From Pseudomonas sp. HS6 (GTDB lineage: Bacteria; Pseudomonadota; Gammaproteobacteria; Pseudomonadales; Pseudomonadaceae), in contig NZ_CP067412.1 of the NCBI RefSeq assembly GCF_023375815.1, positions 5,890,001 to 5,954,000 on the forward strand: 64,000 nucleotides of DNA, in the 5' to 3' direction. This document shows, one piece after another, positions 18,358 to 27,948 of the stretch. The first letter of the stretch is position 1. Every line of letters starts with the position of its first letter. The notes under the pieces were generated by a model. That model was not told the DNA's origin, did not search any database, and was given only the letters and a program-made list of their open reading frames with translations. The translations under genes and the position numbers were made by a program.

Positions 18358-18872
18358 GGGAAATTCCTGCCTCGGCGGGCTCGGTGGTCGCAATAAAGCG
18401 CGATTCTGCCAGCCCTCGGGAATTTCTGCTCGCCTGAGTGTCAGAGGATGTGTCGTGAACGCGACGCAGGTCAATGGTCATTCCTGGCACGCATGTACCG
18501 TAAATACGGGGATTCAGACCGGCGTTCTGCCCCATGAATGCTAGTGTTTACCGATGCGCTTGCCTCGGTTTACGTGCCAATGACCGAATATGTCGCAGCA
18601 CCGCAAGCAGACACATTGTCGCACCCATTAAGCTGCGCAACGGATGAGCACCCGTAAAGGCATTGCCATGGCCCGCGAGCGGCGCCCGGCAGTCGTTTTT
18701 GCAGATGCCCATTCATGGAAGGTGAATGTGACCTGAGTGTCTCGTCCAGCTTCACCCACCTGTCACCCTGTTTCCTCTGCCCGAGATTCAGGAACAGGGC
18801 GACGGAACGCCCCGAAAGGGGTTTTGTACGCGACGCTTTCCATCAATAACAAGCCCAAGCGGAGTACCACAG
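18358..18872. other. Intergenic region between divergent genes, gdhB leader
   Basis: 515 bases without a convincing gene between the divergent small acidic gene and gdhB. It must carry both promoters, but I cannot place either with confidence. A short GC hairpin with a GAAA loop followed by TTTT (CCCCGAAAGGGGTTTT, 18810-18825) sits about 50 bases before the gdhB start. It might act in the leader, but the stem is only four base pairs. Confidence 0.5.
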
Positions 18873-21800
18873 ATGGCGTTCTTCACCGCAGCCAGCAAAG
18901 CCGACTTCCAGCACCAACTGCAAGCGGCACTGGCGCAGCACATCAGTGAACAGGCACTGCCACAAGTGGCGCTGTTCGCTGAACAATTCTTCGGCATCAT
19001 TTCCCTGGACGAGCTGACTCAACGTCGCCTCTCCGACCTCGCTGGCTGTACTCTTTCTGCGTGGCGCCTGCTTGAGCGCTTCGATCACGCGCAACCGCAA
19101 GTGCGCGTCTACAACCCTGATTACGAACGTCACGGCTGGCAGTCGACCCACACCGCGGTCGAAGTGCTGCACCACGACCTGCCATTTCTGGTGGACTCGG
19201 TGCGTACCGAGCTGAACCGCCGCGGCTACAGCATCCACACCCTGCAGACCACCGTGCTCAGCGTGCGTCGTGGCAGCAAGGGCGAGTTGCTGGAAATCCT
19301 GCCTAAAGGCACAAGCGGCGAAGGCATTCAGCACGAATCGCTGATGTACCTGGAAATCGACCGCTGCGCCAACGCGGCCGAACTGAATGTGCTGTCCAAG
19401 GAACTGGAACAGGTTCTGGGTGAAGTCCGCGTCGCGGTTGCCGATTTCGAGCCGATGAAGGCCAAGGTGCAGGAAATCCTCACCAAGCTCGATAACAGCG
19501 CATTCGCCGTCGATGCCGACGAGAAGACCGAAATCAAGAGCTTCCTGGAATGGCTGGTGGGCAACCACTTCACCTTCCTCGGCTACGAAGAGTTCACCGT
19601 TGTCGATCAGGCCGATGGCGGCCACATCGAATATGACCAGAACTCGTTCCTCGGCCTGACCAAGATGCTGCGCACCGGTCTGACCAACGAAGACCGTCAC
19701 ATCGAAGACTACGCCGTGAACTACCTGCGCGAACCGACGCTGCTGTCGTTCGCCAAGGCTGCGCACCCGAGCCGCGTCCACCGTCCGGCCTACCCGGACT
19801 ACGTGTCGATCCGTGAAATCGATGCCGACGGCAAAGTCATCAAGGAACACCGCTTCATGGGCCTGTACACCTCGTCGGTGTATGGCGAAAGCGTACGTGT
19901 CATCCCTTACATCCGCCGCAAGGTCGAAGAGATCGAGCGCCGTTCCGGCTTCCAGTCCAAGGCCCACCTGGGCAAGGAACTGGCACAGGTGCTGGAAGTG
20001 CTGCCGCGTGACGACCTGTTCCAGACTCCGGTCGACGAACTGTTCAGCACCGTGATGTCGATCGTGCAGATCCAGGAACGCAACAAGATTCGCGTATTCC
20101 TGCGCAAAGACCCGTACGGCCGTTTCTGCTACTGCCTGGCCTACGTGCCGCGCGACATCTACTCCACCGAAGTCCGCCAGAAAATCCAGCAAGTGCTGAT
20201 GGAGCGCCTGAAGGCGACCGACTGCGAGTTCTGGACCTTCTTCTCCGAGTCCGTGCTGGCTCGCGTGCAACTGATCCTGCGCGTAGACCCGAAAAACCGC
20301 ATCGACATCGACCCGCTGCAACTGGAAAACGAAGTCATCCAGGCTTGCCGCAGCTGGCAGGACGACTACGCCGCCCTGACCGTTGAAACCTTCGGCGAAG
20401 CCAACGGCACCAACGTGCTGGCGGATTTCCCGAAAGGCTTCCCGGCCGGCTACCGCGAGCGTTTCGCTGCGCACTCGGCCGTGGTCGACATGCAGCACCT
20501 GCTCAACCTGAGCGAGAAGAAGCCGCTGGCCATGAGCTTCTACCAGCCGCTGGCTTCCGGCCCGCGCGAGCTGCACTGCAAGCTGTATCACGCCGATACC
20601 CCGCTGGCGCTGTCCGACGTGCTGCCGATCCTGGAAAACCTCGGCCTGCGCGTGCTGGGTGAGTTCCCGTATCGTCTGCGTCACAACAACGGTCGCGAGT
20701 TCTGGATCCACGACTTCGCGTTCACGGCCGCTGAAGGCATGGACCTGGACATCCAGCAGCTCAATGACACCCTGCAGGACGCGTTCGTCCACATCGTGCG
20801 CGGCGACGCCGAAAACGATGCGTTCAACCGTCTGGTGCTGACCGCCGGCCTGCCATGGCGCGACGTCGCGCTGCTGCGTGCCTACGCTCGCTACCTGAAG
20901 CAGATCCGTTTGGGCTTCGACCTCGGCTACATCGCCAGCACCCTGAACAACCACACCGACATCGCTCGCGAACTGACCCGGTTGTTCAAGACCCGCTTCT
21001 ACCTGGCGCGCAAGCTGGGCAGCGATGATCTGGACGACAAGCAACTGCGTCTGGAACAAGCGATCCTGACCGCGCTGGACGACGTTCAAGTCCTCAACGA
21101 AGACCGCATCCTGCGTCGTTACCTGGACCTGATCAAAGCGACCCTGCGCACCAACTTCTACCAGACCGACGCCAACGGCCAGAACAAGTCGTACTTCAGC
21201 TTCAAGTTCAACCCGCACTTGATCCCTGAGCTGCCGAAGCCTGTTCCGAAGTTCGAAATCTTCGTTTACTCGCCACGCGTAGAAGGCGTGCACCTGCGCT
21301 TCGGCAACGTTGCTCGTGGCGGTCTGCGCTGGTCCGACCGTGAAGAAGACTTCCGTACCGAAGTCCTCGGCCTGGTAAAAGCCCAGCAAGTGAAAAACTC
21401 GGTCATCGTGCCGGTGGGTGCGAAGGGCGGCTTCCTGCCGCGTCGCCTGCCACTGGGCGGCAGCCGTGACGAGATCGCGGCCGAGGGCATCGCCTGCTAC
21501 CGCATCTTCATCTCGGGCCTGTTGGACATCACCGACAACCTGAAGGACGGCAAACTGGTACCGCCGGCCAACGTCGTGCGTCATGACGACGATGACCCGT
21601 ACCTGGTGGTCGCGGCGGACAAGGGCACTGCAACCTTCTCCGACATCGCCAACGGTATCGCCATCGACTACGGCTTCTGGCTGGGTGACGCGTTCGCGTC
21701 CGGTGGTTCGGCCGGTTACGACCACAAGAAAATGGGCATCACCGCCAAGGGCGCGTGGGTCGGCGTACAGCGCCACTTCCGCGAGCGCGGCATCAATGTT

Positions 21801-23759
21801 CAGGAAGACAGCATCACTGTGGTCGGCGTGGGCGACATGGCCGGTGACGTGTTCGGTAACGGCCTGTTGATGTCCGACAAGCTGCAACTGGTTGCTGCGT
21901 TCAACCACCTGCACATCTTCATCGACCCGAACCCGAACCCGGCGACCAGCTTCGTCGAGCGTCAGCGCATGTTCGACCTGCCGCGTTCGGCATGGTCCGA
22001 CTACGACACCAGCATCATGTCCGAAGGCGGCGGTATCTTCTCGCGCAGCGCGAAGAGCATTGCCATCTCCCCGCAGATGCAGGAACGCTTCGACATCAAG
22101 GCCGACAAACTGACCCCGACCGAACTGCTGAACGCCTTGCTCAAGGCACCGGTGGATCTGCTGTGGAACGGTGGTATCGGTACTTACGTGAAAGCCAGCA
22201 CCGAAAGCCACGCCGATGTCGGCGACAAGGCCAACGATGCACTGCGCGTGAACGGCAACGAACTGCGCTGCAAAGTGGTGGGCGAGGGCGGTAACCTCGG
22301 CATGACCCAACTGGGTCGTGTGGAATTCGGTCTCAATGGCGGCGGTTCCAACACCGACTTCATCGACAACGCCGGTGGCGTGGACTGCTCCGACCACGAA
22401 GTAAACATCAAGATCCTGCTGAACGAAGTGGTTCAGGCCGGCGACATGACCGGCAAGCAACGCGATCAGTTGCTGGCAAGCATGACCGACGAAGTCGGTG
22501 GTCTGGTGCTGGGCAACAACTACAAGCAGACTCAGGCCCTGTCCCTGGCTGCCCGCCGTGCCTACGAGCGTGCTGCCGAGTACAAACGCCTGATGAGCGA
22601 CCTGGAAGGCCGTGGCAAGCTGGACCGTGCCATCGAGTACCTGCCGACCGAGGAGCAGCTCACCGAGCGCGCCGCGACGGGCAAGGGCCTGACGCGTCCA
22701 GAACTGTCGGTACTGATCTCGTACAGCAAGATCGACCTCAAGCAACAGCTGCTGGATTCGCTGGTGCCGGATGACGACTACCTGACCCGCGACATGGAAA
22801 CCGCGTTCCCGCCGACCCTGGTCAGCAAGTTCGCCGAAGCCATGCGCCGTCACCGTCTGAAGCGCGAAATCGTCAGCACCCAGATCGCCAACGATCTGGT
22901 CAACCATATGGGCATCACCTTCGTTCAGCGACTCAAAGAGTCCACCGGCATGACCCCGGCGAACGTGGCTGGCGCTTACGTGATCGTGCGTGACATCTTC
23001 CACCTCCCGCACTGGTTCCGTCAGATCGAAGCGCTGGACTATCAGGTCTCTGCTGATGTGCAACTGGAGCTGATGGACGAGCTGATGCGTCTGGGCCGTC
23101 GCGCTACGCGCTGGTTCCTGCGTGCCCGTCGCAACGAGCAGAACGCTGCCCGTGACGTCGCGCATTTCGGTCCGCACCTCAAGGAGCTGGGTCTGAAGCT
23201 GGACGAGCTGCTGAGCGGCGAAATCCGCGAAAACTGGCAGGCGCGTTATCAGGCTTACGTCGCAGCCGGTGTACCGGAATTGCTGGCGCGTATGGTGGCG
23301 GGGACTACCCACCTCTACACGCTGCTGCCGATCATCGAAGCGGCCGACGTGACCGGTCAGGACCCAGCCGAAGTGGCCAAGGCGTACTTCGCCGTGGGCA
23401 GCGCGCTGGACATCACCTGGTACATTTCGCAGATCAGCGCCTTGCCGGTGGAAAACAACTGGCAGGCCCTGGCCCGTGAAGCGTTCCGCGACGACGTCGA
23501 CTGGCAGCAACGCGCGATCACCATCGCCGTTCTGCAAGCGGGCGGCGGCAACCTGGACGTGGAAGAGCGTCTGGCGCTATGGATGGCGCAGCACGACGCC
23601 ATGATCCAACGCTGGCGCGCCATGCTGGTGGAAATCCGTGCCGCCAGCGGCACTGACTACGCCATGTACGCGGTGGCCAACCGTGAGCTGAACGACGTGG
23701 CGCTGAGCGGTCAGGCGGTTGTGCCTGCTGCGGCGACTGCGGAGCTTGAGCTTGCTTGA
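18873..23759 (+). CDS. gdhB: NAD-specific glutamate dehydrogenase, large (180-kDa) type
   Basis: Catabolic enzyme that oxidises L-glutamate to 2-oxoglutarate and ammonia with NAD+. At 1628 residues it matches the usual length of the large bacterial class (about 1600). A long N-terminal regulatory region with ACT-like folds covers about the first 700 residues. The dehydrogenase core follows, with LRFGNVARGGLRWSDREEDF and the substrate-lysine segment VPVGAKGGF (about 846), then the nucleotide-binding part (VVGVGDMAGDVFGNG, about 985) and a long helical tail. In Pseudomonas this enzyme is induced by arginine and is allosterically activated by it (family knowledge). The ATG at 18873 follows a GGAG site. 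A strong terminator lies directly after the gene. Codon bias here leaves the antisense strand open for over 1500 codons, which I regard as an artefact. Confidence 0.97.
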   Translation: MAFFTAASKADFQHQLQAALAQHISEQALPQVALFAEQFFGIISLDELTQRRLSDLAGCTLSAWRLLERFDHAQPQVRVYNPDYERHGWQSTHTAVEVLHHDLPFLVDSVRTELNRRGYSIHTLQTTVLSVRRGSKGELLEILPKGTSGEGIQHESLMYLEIDRCANAAELNVLSKELEQVLGEVRVAVADFEPMKAKVQEILTKLDNSAFAVDADEKTEIKSFLEWLVGNHFTFLGYEEFTVVDQADGGHIEYDQNSFLGLTKMLRTGLTNEDRHIEDYAVNYLREPTLLSFAKAAHPSRVHRPAYPDYVSIREIDADGKVIKEHRFMGLYTSSVYGESVRVIPYIRRKVEEIERRSGFQSKAHLGKELAQVLEVLPRDDLFQTPVDELFSTVMSIVQIQERNKIRVFLRKDPYGRFCYCLAYVPRDIYSTEVRQKIQQVLMERLKATDCEFWTFFSESVLARVQLILRVDPKNRIDIDPLQLENEVIQACRSWQDDYAALTVETFGEANGTNVLADFPKGFPAGYRERFAAHSAVVDMQHLLNLSEKKPLAMSFYQPLASGPRELHCKLYHADTPLALSDVLPILENLGLRVLGEFPYRLRHNNGREFWIHDFAFTAAEGMDLDIQQLNDTLQDAFVHIVRGDAENDAFNRLVLTAGLPWRDVALLRAYARYLKQIRLGFDLGYIASTLNNHTDIARELTRLFKTRFYLARKLGSDDLDDKQLRLEQAILTALDDVQVLNEDRILRRYLDLIKATLRTNFYQTDANGQNKSYFSFKFNPHLIPELPKPVPKFEIFVYSPRVEGVHLRFGNVARGGLRWSDREEDFRTEVLGLVKAQQVKNSVIVPVGAKGGFLPRRLPLGGSRDEIAAEGIACYRIFISGLLDITDNLKDGKLVPPANVVRHDDDDPYLVVAADKGTATFSDIANGIAIDYGFWLGDAFASGGSAGYDHKKMGITAKGAWVGVQRHFRERGINVQEDSITVVGVGDMAGDVFGNGLLMSDKLQLVAAFNHLHIFIDPNPNPATSFVERQRMFDLPRSAWSDYDTSIMSEGGGIFSRSAKSIAISPQMQERFDIKADKLTPTELLNALLKAPVDLLWNGGIGTYVKASTESHADVGDKANDALRVNGNELRCKVVGEGGNLGMTQLGRVEFGLNGGGSNTDFIDNAGGVDCSDHEVNIKILLNEVVQAGDMTGKQRDQLLASMTDEVGGLVLGNNYKQTQALSLAARRAYERAAEYKRLMSDLEGRGKLDRAIEYLPTEEQLTERAATGKGLTRPELSVLISYSKIDLKQQLLDSLVPDDDYLTRDMETAFPPTLVSKFAEAMRRHRLKREIVSTQIANDLVNHMGITFVQRLKESTGMTPANVAGAYVIVRDIFHLPHWFRQIEALDYQVSADVQLELMDELMRLGRRATRWFLRARRNEQNAARDVAHFGPHLKELGLKLDELLSGEIRENWQARYQAYVAAGVPELLARMVAGTTHLYTLLPIIEAADVTGQDPAEVAKAYFAVGSALDITWYISQISALPVENNWQALAREAFRDDVDWQQRAITIAVLQAGGGNLDVEERLALWMAQHDAMIQRWRAMLVEIRAASGTDYAMYAVANRELNDVALSGQAVVPAAATAELELA

Positions 23760-23773
23760 GTAGCTGCTGAATG

Positions 23774-23809
23774 AAAAAGCCCCGCACTCGAAAGAGGCGG
23801 GGCTTTTTT
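23774..23809 (+). terminator. Rho-independent terminator after gdhB
   Basis: A 12-base stem (AAAAAGCCCCGC with GCGGGGCTTTTT), an 11-base loop and a following run of T, starting 15 bases after the gdhB stop. The A-run on the left also lets it work on the opposite strand. Confidence 0.93.
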
Positions 23810-23851
23810 ATGTCTGGTGTTCGGCGGTATTTGAGTGTTGCTGCACAAATC

Positions 23852-24170
23852 CAGCCCCTCACCCCAGCCCTCTCCCCAAAGGGGAGAGGGGGAAAGGGAG
23901 CCGATCTTCATGCTCTTCCAAACCTGAGTTCGAATCGATATTTCACGTCGGCGTAACTCTAACAAACACCTCGATCAGTTCCCTCTCCCTCCGGGAGAGG
24001 GCTAGGGTGAGGGCCGCGGTCTAACCATCATCGCAAGGGAGCCGGTCTTCATGATCTTCCAAACCTGAGTTCGACTCAGGAATAACAGGTCGATGTATTT
24101 CGCCCAGACCACTCGGTCAGTCCCCTCTCCCTACGGGCGGTCCGACGTTTCGGGAGGGTTAGGGTGAGGG
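23852..24170. repeat. Composite of three CCCTCACCC..CCCTCTCCC palindromes with an internal direct repeat
   Basis: Three copies of a palindrome family fill this 320-base gap: 23852-23891 (forward), 23980-24013 (reversed) and 24122-24170 (reversed, with an insertion in its loop). Between them a 38-base segment that starts GGGAGCCG and ends CCTGAGTTCGA occurs twice (about 23897 and about 24039) in direct orientation with two or three changes. The same palindrome occurs again at 43989. It differs in sequence from the REPINs in this window. No gene is visible inside. Confidence 0.85.
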
Positions 24171-24184
24171 CAGCGGCCTAACTA

Positions 24185-24898
24185 TCACCGCACACTAAGA
24201 CCTTGTTTACTCTCGAGCATCGACACTTTACCTGCCGCCCCAGTCAACAAATTACTGAGCGACTGGTCAAACTTCTGCAACGCCCTAACCTGAACTTCCT
24301 GCTGCTGATTAATATCCGCAACAATCTCCTCCGACCGCTTGAAGTCCGCCCAGACCGGCGTCAACTCTTTCGCCTCGGATCCCTTGGCCGTTCCGACATA
24401 GTTGAACTTGCCGTCATAGAAGTCCGCACTCACATCGGCCTTGATGTCCGAACTGCGCGAGGTAATCAACTGGCTGTGAGTATCGATGATCGCTACTACA
24501 TCGGGATTCGCCGCACGCAGGCTTTGCATGTCCGGGTACACCGTGACCGAGCCGAACTGGCGTTGCAGCGAGGCTTTCACCCAATCCACCGCCATGTCCG
24601 GTTTCGAGGTGGCGACGTAGGCGTCATGGATCGGCTGCACCAGTAAACTCTGGCCGAAACCGGTGCCGGCGTTGGCCTGATAGTCGCGCAGGTATTCGCG
24701 GTTGGTCTGGGTGCTAGGGCTGTAGACGACGCCCAGCGAGACGCCGGGACCACTTTTCACCTGAGTGGCGCTGCTGCGTCCCACCGGTTGGGTGAACAGC
24801 GTGTCGAGGGAGGAAACCGCTTTTGGAGCGGTGGGAACGGAACAGGCGGACAACGCTAAAACCGATATCGCCAAAGTACTGGCAAAGGCAAGTTTCAT
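24185..24898 (-). CDS. Predicted lipoprotein, about 237 residues
   Basis: The ATG at 24898 follows GGGAGACTCACC and begins a lipoprotein signal (LAISVLALSAC, Cys about 18), so the mature protein should be anchored in a membrane, probably the outer one. The rest is soluble, with alternating strands and helices (LGVVYSPSTQTNREYLRDYQ, then VTVYPDMQSL and DVVAIIDTHSQL) and a C-terminal helical segment (QQQEVQVRALQKFDQSL). I do not recognise the family with certainty; the central part resembles LPS-assembly or curli-related lipoproteins only loosely. It stands alone, facing the repeat array, with about 240 bases upstream. Confidence 0.82.
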   Translation of the reverse strand: MKLAFASTLAISVLALSACSVPTAPKAVSSLDTLFTQPVGRSSATQVKSGPGVSLGVVYSPSTQTNREYLRDYQANAGTGFGQSLLVQPIHDAYVATSKPDMAVDWVKASLQRQFGSVTVYPDMQSLRAANPDVVAIIDTHSQLITSRSSDIKADVSADFYDGKFNYVGTAKGSEAKELTPVWADFKRSEEIVADINQQQEVQVRALQKFDQSLSNLLTGAAGKVSMLESKQGLSVR

Positions 24899-25085
24899 GG
24901 TGAGTCTCCCGTGAAGCAACTTCAGTCGGAAAGTCAGAGGTGTCGGGGTTGATTAAATGGAACCGGCGACAGTTGCCTCAGACTACTCCCGCGAAACTGA
25001 AAACAACCTGACAATTTGCTGAATGACTGTCATGCAATAGTTTTATTGGCTGTAAGCGCTTTTGATTAATTGCCGCGAGAAATTA

Positions 25086-25116
25086 AAAAGGCGCAAATCA
25101 ACGATTTGCGCCTTTT
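25086..25116 (-). terminator. Rho-independent terminator after the cupin gene
   Basis: A 14-base perfect stem (AAAAGGCGCAAATC with GATTTGCGCCTTTT) closed by AAC. It begins 24 bases after the end of the minus-strand cupin gene. The symmetric A and T tracts could stop transcription from either side. The remaining bases between here and 24899 are AT-rich and hold only the lipoprotein promoter region. Confidence 0.92.
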
Positions 25117-25139
25117 ATTTATGGCTGGTTAAACAACCA

Positions 25140-25541
25140 TCAGTTTTTCAATGGGATCAGCACTTGCTCGTCCGGCGACAGCACCATGAACACCAGCAAC
25201 TTGGCCGGCTTGGTTTTGCTGGCGTTTTTCGACACCAGATGTTCGGAGCCGGCGGGTTCGTACCAGAACTGGCCCTTCTTGTAGGTGATTGCCTCTTCGC
25301 CCTTGACCTGGGAAGTCACTTCGCCTTCGAGCACATACGCCATGGCCGTGCCGTCGTGTTTGTGGGCGATGGAGGACTGGCCGGGTTTGTAGTCGACTTC
25401 GATCATCATGGCTTTTTTGCCCGGGACGTTTTTCAGCATTTGGTCCTGCAGGACCGAGACTTTTTCGGAGGCATCGTGAGCCATGGCGGCGGCAGAAACA
25501 GACAGGGCGAGAGCGGCGGCGAAAATGTGCAGGAGTTTCAT
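25140..25541 (-). CDS. Exported cupin-fold protein
   Basis: 133 residues with a signal peptide (MKLLHIFAAALALSVSAAAMA) and a single small cupin barrel. The metal-site pattern is visible as HKHDGTAMAYVLEGE (two His and a Glu region) and later PAGSEHLVSKN (third His). The motif AYVLEGEVTSQVKG is typical of small cupins that bind a metal and a small ligand. Substrate unknown. The ATG at 25541 follows GGTGACCC rather than a clear SD. It is a single-gene unit with its own terminator. Confidence 0.88.
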   Translation of the reverse strand: MKLLHIFAAALALSVSAAAMAHDASEKVSVLQDQMLKNVPGKKAMMIEVDYKPGQSSIAHKHDGTAMAYVLEGEVTSQVKGEEAITYKKGQFWYEPAGSEHLVSKNASKTKPAKLLVFMVLSPDEQVLIPLKN

Positions 25542-25663
25542 GGCGGGTCACCTGTGAAGTGGGGGAGTCGGTCTTCACAGTAGTCCGCGTGGAGGGCTAT
25601 TCAAACGGCCAATATTCGGGAAGTTCGGGTGACCAATCCTCGATATTTCTGTGCTTCCAAATA

Positions 25664-25779
25664 CGCCATCGCTGGCAAGTCGAATCGTCGCACCGCAGAC
25701 TCCCACAGGTTTCGTATCGTTCAAAAATCATATGAACGACAACAGAACCTGTGGGAGCCTGGCTTGCCAGCGATGGCGT
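25664..25779. repeat. REPIN with a damaged left arm
   Basis: The right arm (25747-25779) is a full REP (CCTGTGGGAGCCTGGCTTGC then CAGCGATGGCG). The left arm (25664-25710) keeps GCCATCGCTGGCAAG and CTCCCACAGG, but the middle is replaced by TCGAATCGTCGCACCGCAGA. The partial decay marks it as an older insertion. Confidence 0.8.
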
Positions 25780-25786
25780 CAGTAAG

Positions 25787-26080
25787 TCAAACGATAGGGA
25801 AACTGTTGAAATCGACGCTGTTAGCCAGCCGACTGTCGATCAAATCGATAAACCCCTGAGCCTCAGGCCGGTTGAAGTGCGCCTGCATCGCCGCTTCCGA
25901 CTGCCAATGGGCACTGACCGTCCAGCGGTGGCTGTCGTCGGGGCAGCGGTCGACCATATAGGAATCGCAGCCCGGTGTTTCGCGCAGGGTTTCGACGATC
26001 TTCTGCAACTGCTTGCCCAGCTCCTCGGAGCGGCCGGCCGCAGCCTGCACCTGTACGGTGTTGATCACTTCGTTGGACAT
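25787..26080 (-). CDS. Antibiotic-biosynthesis-monooxygenase (ABM) fold protein
   Basis: 97 residues of the dimeric ferredoxin-like ABM/YgiN family: VINTVQVQAAAGRSEELGKQ forms the first strand and helix, and WTVSAHWQSEAAMQAHF is the typical core strand and helix. Such proteins include quinol monooxygenases and dehalogenase-like enzymes; no specific substrate can be read here. The ATG at 26080 follows CAGGAGTGTGAGCA, a good ribosome site. It reads out of the intergenic region behind the MocR-type regulator and could be co-transcribed with it. Confidence 0.88.
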   Translation of the reverse strand: MSNEVINTVQVQAAAGRSEELGKQLQKIVETLRETPGCDSYMVDRCPDDSHRWTVSAHWQSEAAMQAHFNRPEAQGFIDLIDSRLANSVDFNSFPIV

Positions 26081-26203
26081 TGCTCACACTCCTGAATCAG
26101 GCCGGACGAATCCTGCTCATTGAGGGATAACGCCTGTGCAGAATAGGCCTGCACCCCCGGATCACCAATAACCAATCGGCGGGTAATCCGTTAGTCCAAT
26201 CTA

Positions 26204-27637
26204 TCAGGCGACCTGTTGCAGAATGTCGCGCAGGCGATCCAGTGCGATATCGATGTCCAGCGTCTCGATGGCGCCGAAACCGAAGTACATCCCGCTTCGT
26301 GAAGGCTGCTGGTAATAGAAGCCATCGATGGCGTACAGCCCGACTTCGACCTTTTTCGCTAGTTCGATCACCAGCGGCAAGTCGATCGGCACCCGGCAGA
26401 ACACCGCCATATGAAAGCCCGCACTCGCCGGCACGGCCTCCAGCCACGGCGCGAGGTCGGTGGCCATGCGCGCCAGGATCCGCTCGCGGCGCTGGGCGTA
26501 AATGGTGTGGCAGCGGCGGATGTGCTTGAGCAGGCAGCCCTCGGCGATGAACTTGGCCAGCGCCCATTGCGGCAGGGTAGAGGCGTGCAGATCGGTGAGC
26601 TGCTTGGCGCGGATCACCGCTTCGAGGATCGCCGGCGGCAGAATCGCATAGCCGAGCCGCAGCTCCGGCAGCAGAGTCTTGGAGAAGGTGCCGACGTAGG
26701 CAACGATGCCGCGCTGATCGAGGTTGTGCAGCGAATCGGTCGGGCGGCCCTCGTAGCGGAACTCACTGTCATAGTCGTCCTCGATGATGATCGCGCCGAG
26801 CTCATGGGCCCGGACCAGCAACGCTTCGCGCCGCGCCTGGCTCATCGGCATCCCCAGCGGAAACTGGTGCGACGGCGTCACGTAGATCAACCGGGTGCCA
26901 TCGGGAATGTGCTCGACCTGAATCCCCTCCGCATCGACCGGCACCCCGACCACCGTGGCGCCGTGAGTACCGAACAGCAGTCGGGCTGGCGGATAACCCG
27001 GGTCTTCCATCGCCACCAGACTGCCGGGGCGCAGCAGCACGCGGGCGATCAGGTCCAGCGCCTGTTGTGCGCCGTTGCACACCACGATGTCTTCGTCCTG
27101 GCAGTTCACGCCACGGGAAAACGCGATGTGCCGGGCAATCGCATTGCGCAGCGCCGGCAGGCCTTCCGCCACGCTGTAAAAGCCTTTGGAACCCGCCATT
27201 TGCCGCATGGCGTGGGAGACACAGCGGCGCCAGTCATCGTGGGGAAACTGGCCCTTGCTGGTGGCACCACCGATGAAGTCGTAGCGCAGCGAGCCTTCCA
27301 GCGTCGGATGGCGCAGGAACACCGGCAGGTTGCACCAGCTCTCGATCACCTCGGAACTGGCCAGTTCGGAATGGCTTTGCTTGCGCTGAACCGGCATCGG
27401 GCGGGCGTTGACGTACGTACCCTTGCCGATGACGCCGGTGAGGAAGTTTTCGTAAGTCAGCTGCGCGTAAGTGTCGGAAATGGTCTTGCGCGAAATCCCC
27501 AGTTGCTCGGCGAGCAAGCGACTCGGCGGCAGTTGCGTGCCGGCGGCCAGACGCCCGGATTCAATGGCGCCCCGCAGTTGCTGATACAACTGACCGGCCA
27601 GATCCTTGCGGCCGTTGATCACGACATGAAGTTCCAT
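26204..27637 (-). CDS. MocR/PdxR-family transcriptional regulator (GntR HTH plus aminotransferase fold)
   Basis: 477 residues from the ATG at 27637 (MELHVVINGR). The N-terminal winged helix has the GntR pattern (LYQQLRGAIESGRLAAGTQL, then LAEQLGISRKTISDTYAQL). The C-terminal part is a fold-type-I aminotransferase domain with IIEDDYDSEFRYEGRP and the PLP-lysine region TFSKTLLPELRLGY, so it probably binds pyridoxal phosphate as an effector. A longer in-frame reading upstream to 27982 crosses a REPIN and is rejected. The AhpD-like gene starts divergently about 310 bases away and is its most likely target, as such pairs recur in Pseudomonas. Confidence 0.93.
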   Translation of the reverse strand: MELHVVINGRKDLAGQLYQQLRGAIESGRLAAGTQLPPSRLLAEQLGISRKTISDTYAQLTYENFLTGVIGKGTYVNARPMPVQRKQSHSELASSEVIESWCNLPVFLRHPTLEGSLRYDFIGGATSKGQFPHDDWRRCVSHAMRQMAGSKGFYSVAEGLPALRNAIARHIAFSRGVNCQDEDIVVCNGAQQALDLIARVLLRPGSLVAMEDPGYPPARLLFGTHGATVVGVPVDAEGIQVEHIPDGTRLIYVTPSHQFPLGMPMSQARREALLVRAHELGAIIIEDDYDSEFRYEGRPTDSLHNLDQRGIVAYVGTFSKTLLPELRLGYAILPPAILEAVIRAKQLTDLHASTLPQWALAKFIAEGCLLKHIRRCHTIYAQRRERILARMATDLAPWLEAVPASAGFHMAVFCRVPIDLPLVIELAKKVEVGLYAIDGFYYQQPSRSGMYFGFGAIETLDIDIALDRLRDILQQVA

Positions 27638-27740
27638 ACCGACGGGGCTCTCCGGGCAATTGAGTGTGCCGGCCAGATTACTCCCGTTTGTCTGCGGGGC
27701 AGTAGTTGCGCGGAGTAAAAACCTCGAATTGGTCACGTAC

Positions 27741-27834
27741 CCTGTGGGAGCTGGCTTGCCAGCGATGAGGCCTTCGGATCCGGCATTAGTGTAAGCAGGT
27801 ATACCGCCATCGCTGGCAAGCCAGCTCCCACAGG
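27741..27834. repeat. REPIN, intact
   Basis: Two well-kept REP arms face each other: CCTGTGGGAGCTGGCTTGCC at 27741 and GGCAAGCCAGCTCCCACAGG ending at 27834, with about 45 bases between. It sits in the divergent promoter region of the MocR-type regulator and the AhpD-like gene, so it may separate their promoters. Confidence 0.92.
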
Positions 27835-27948
27835 TATTGAGTTTGGTCCGGGGGCAATGGTCTGCCGGTTTTCCGTGGAATTGGGGCTGTAACGCTGGCC
27901 TATCAGCGCTTACCGTGAAATCACTCTTCTGCTGCCCGAGACCCGCCC

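Noticed and set aside
18843..23537. Open antisense frame of 1564 codons across gdhB
   Set aside because: It lies wholly opposite a well-supported 1628-residue enzyme. High GC and biased third bases explain the lack of stops. The translated sequence has no domain and no ribosome site.
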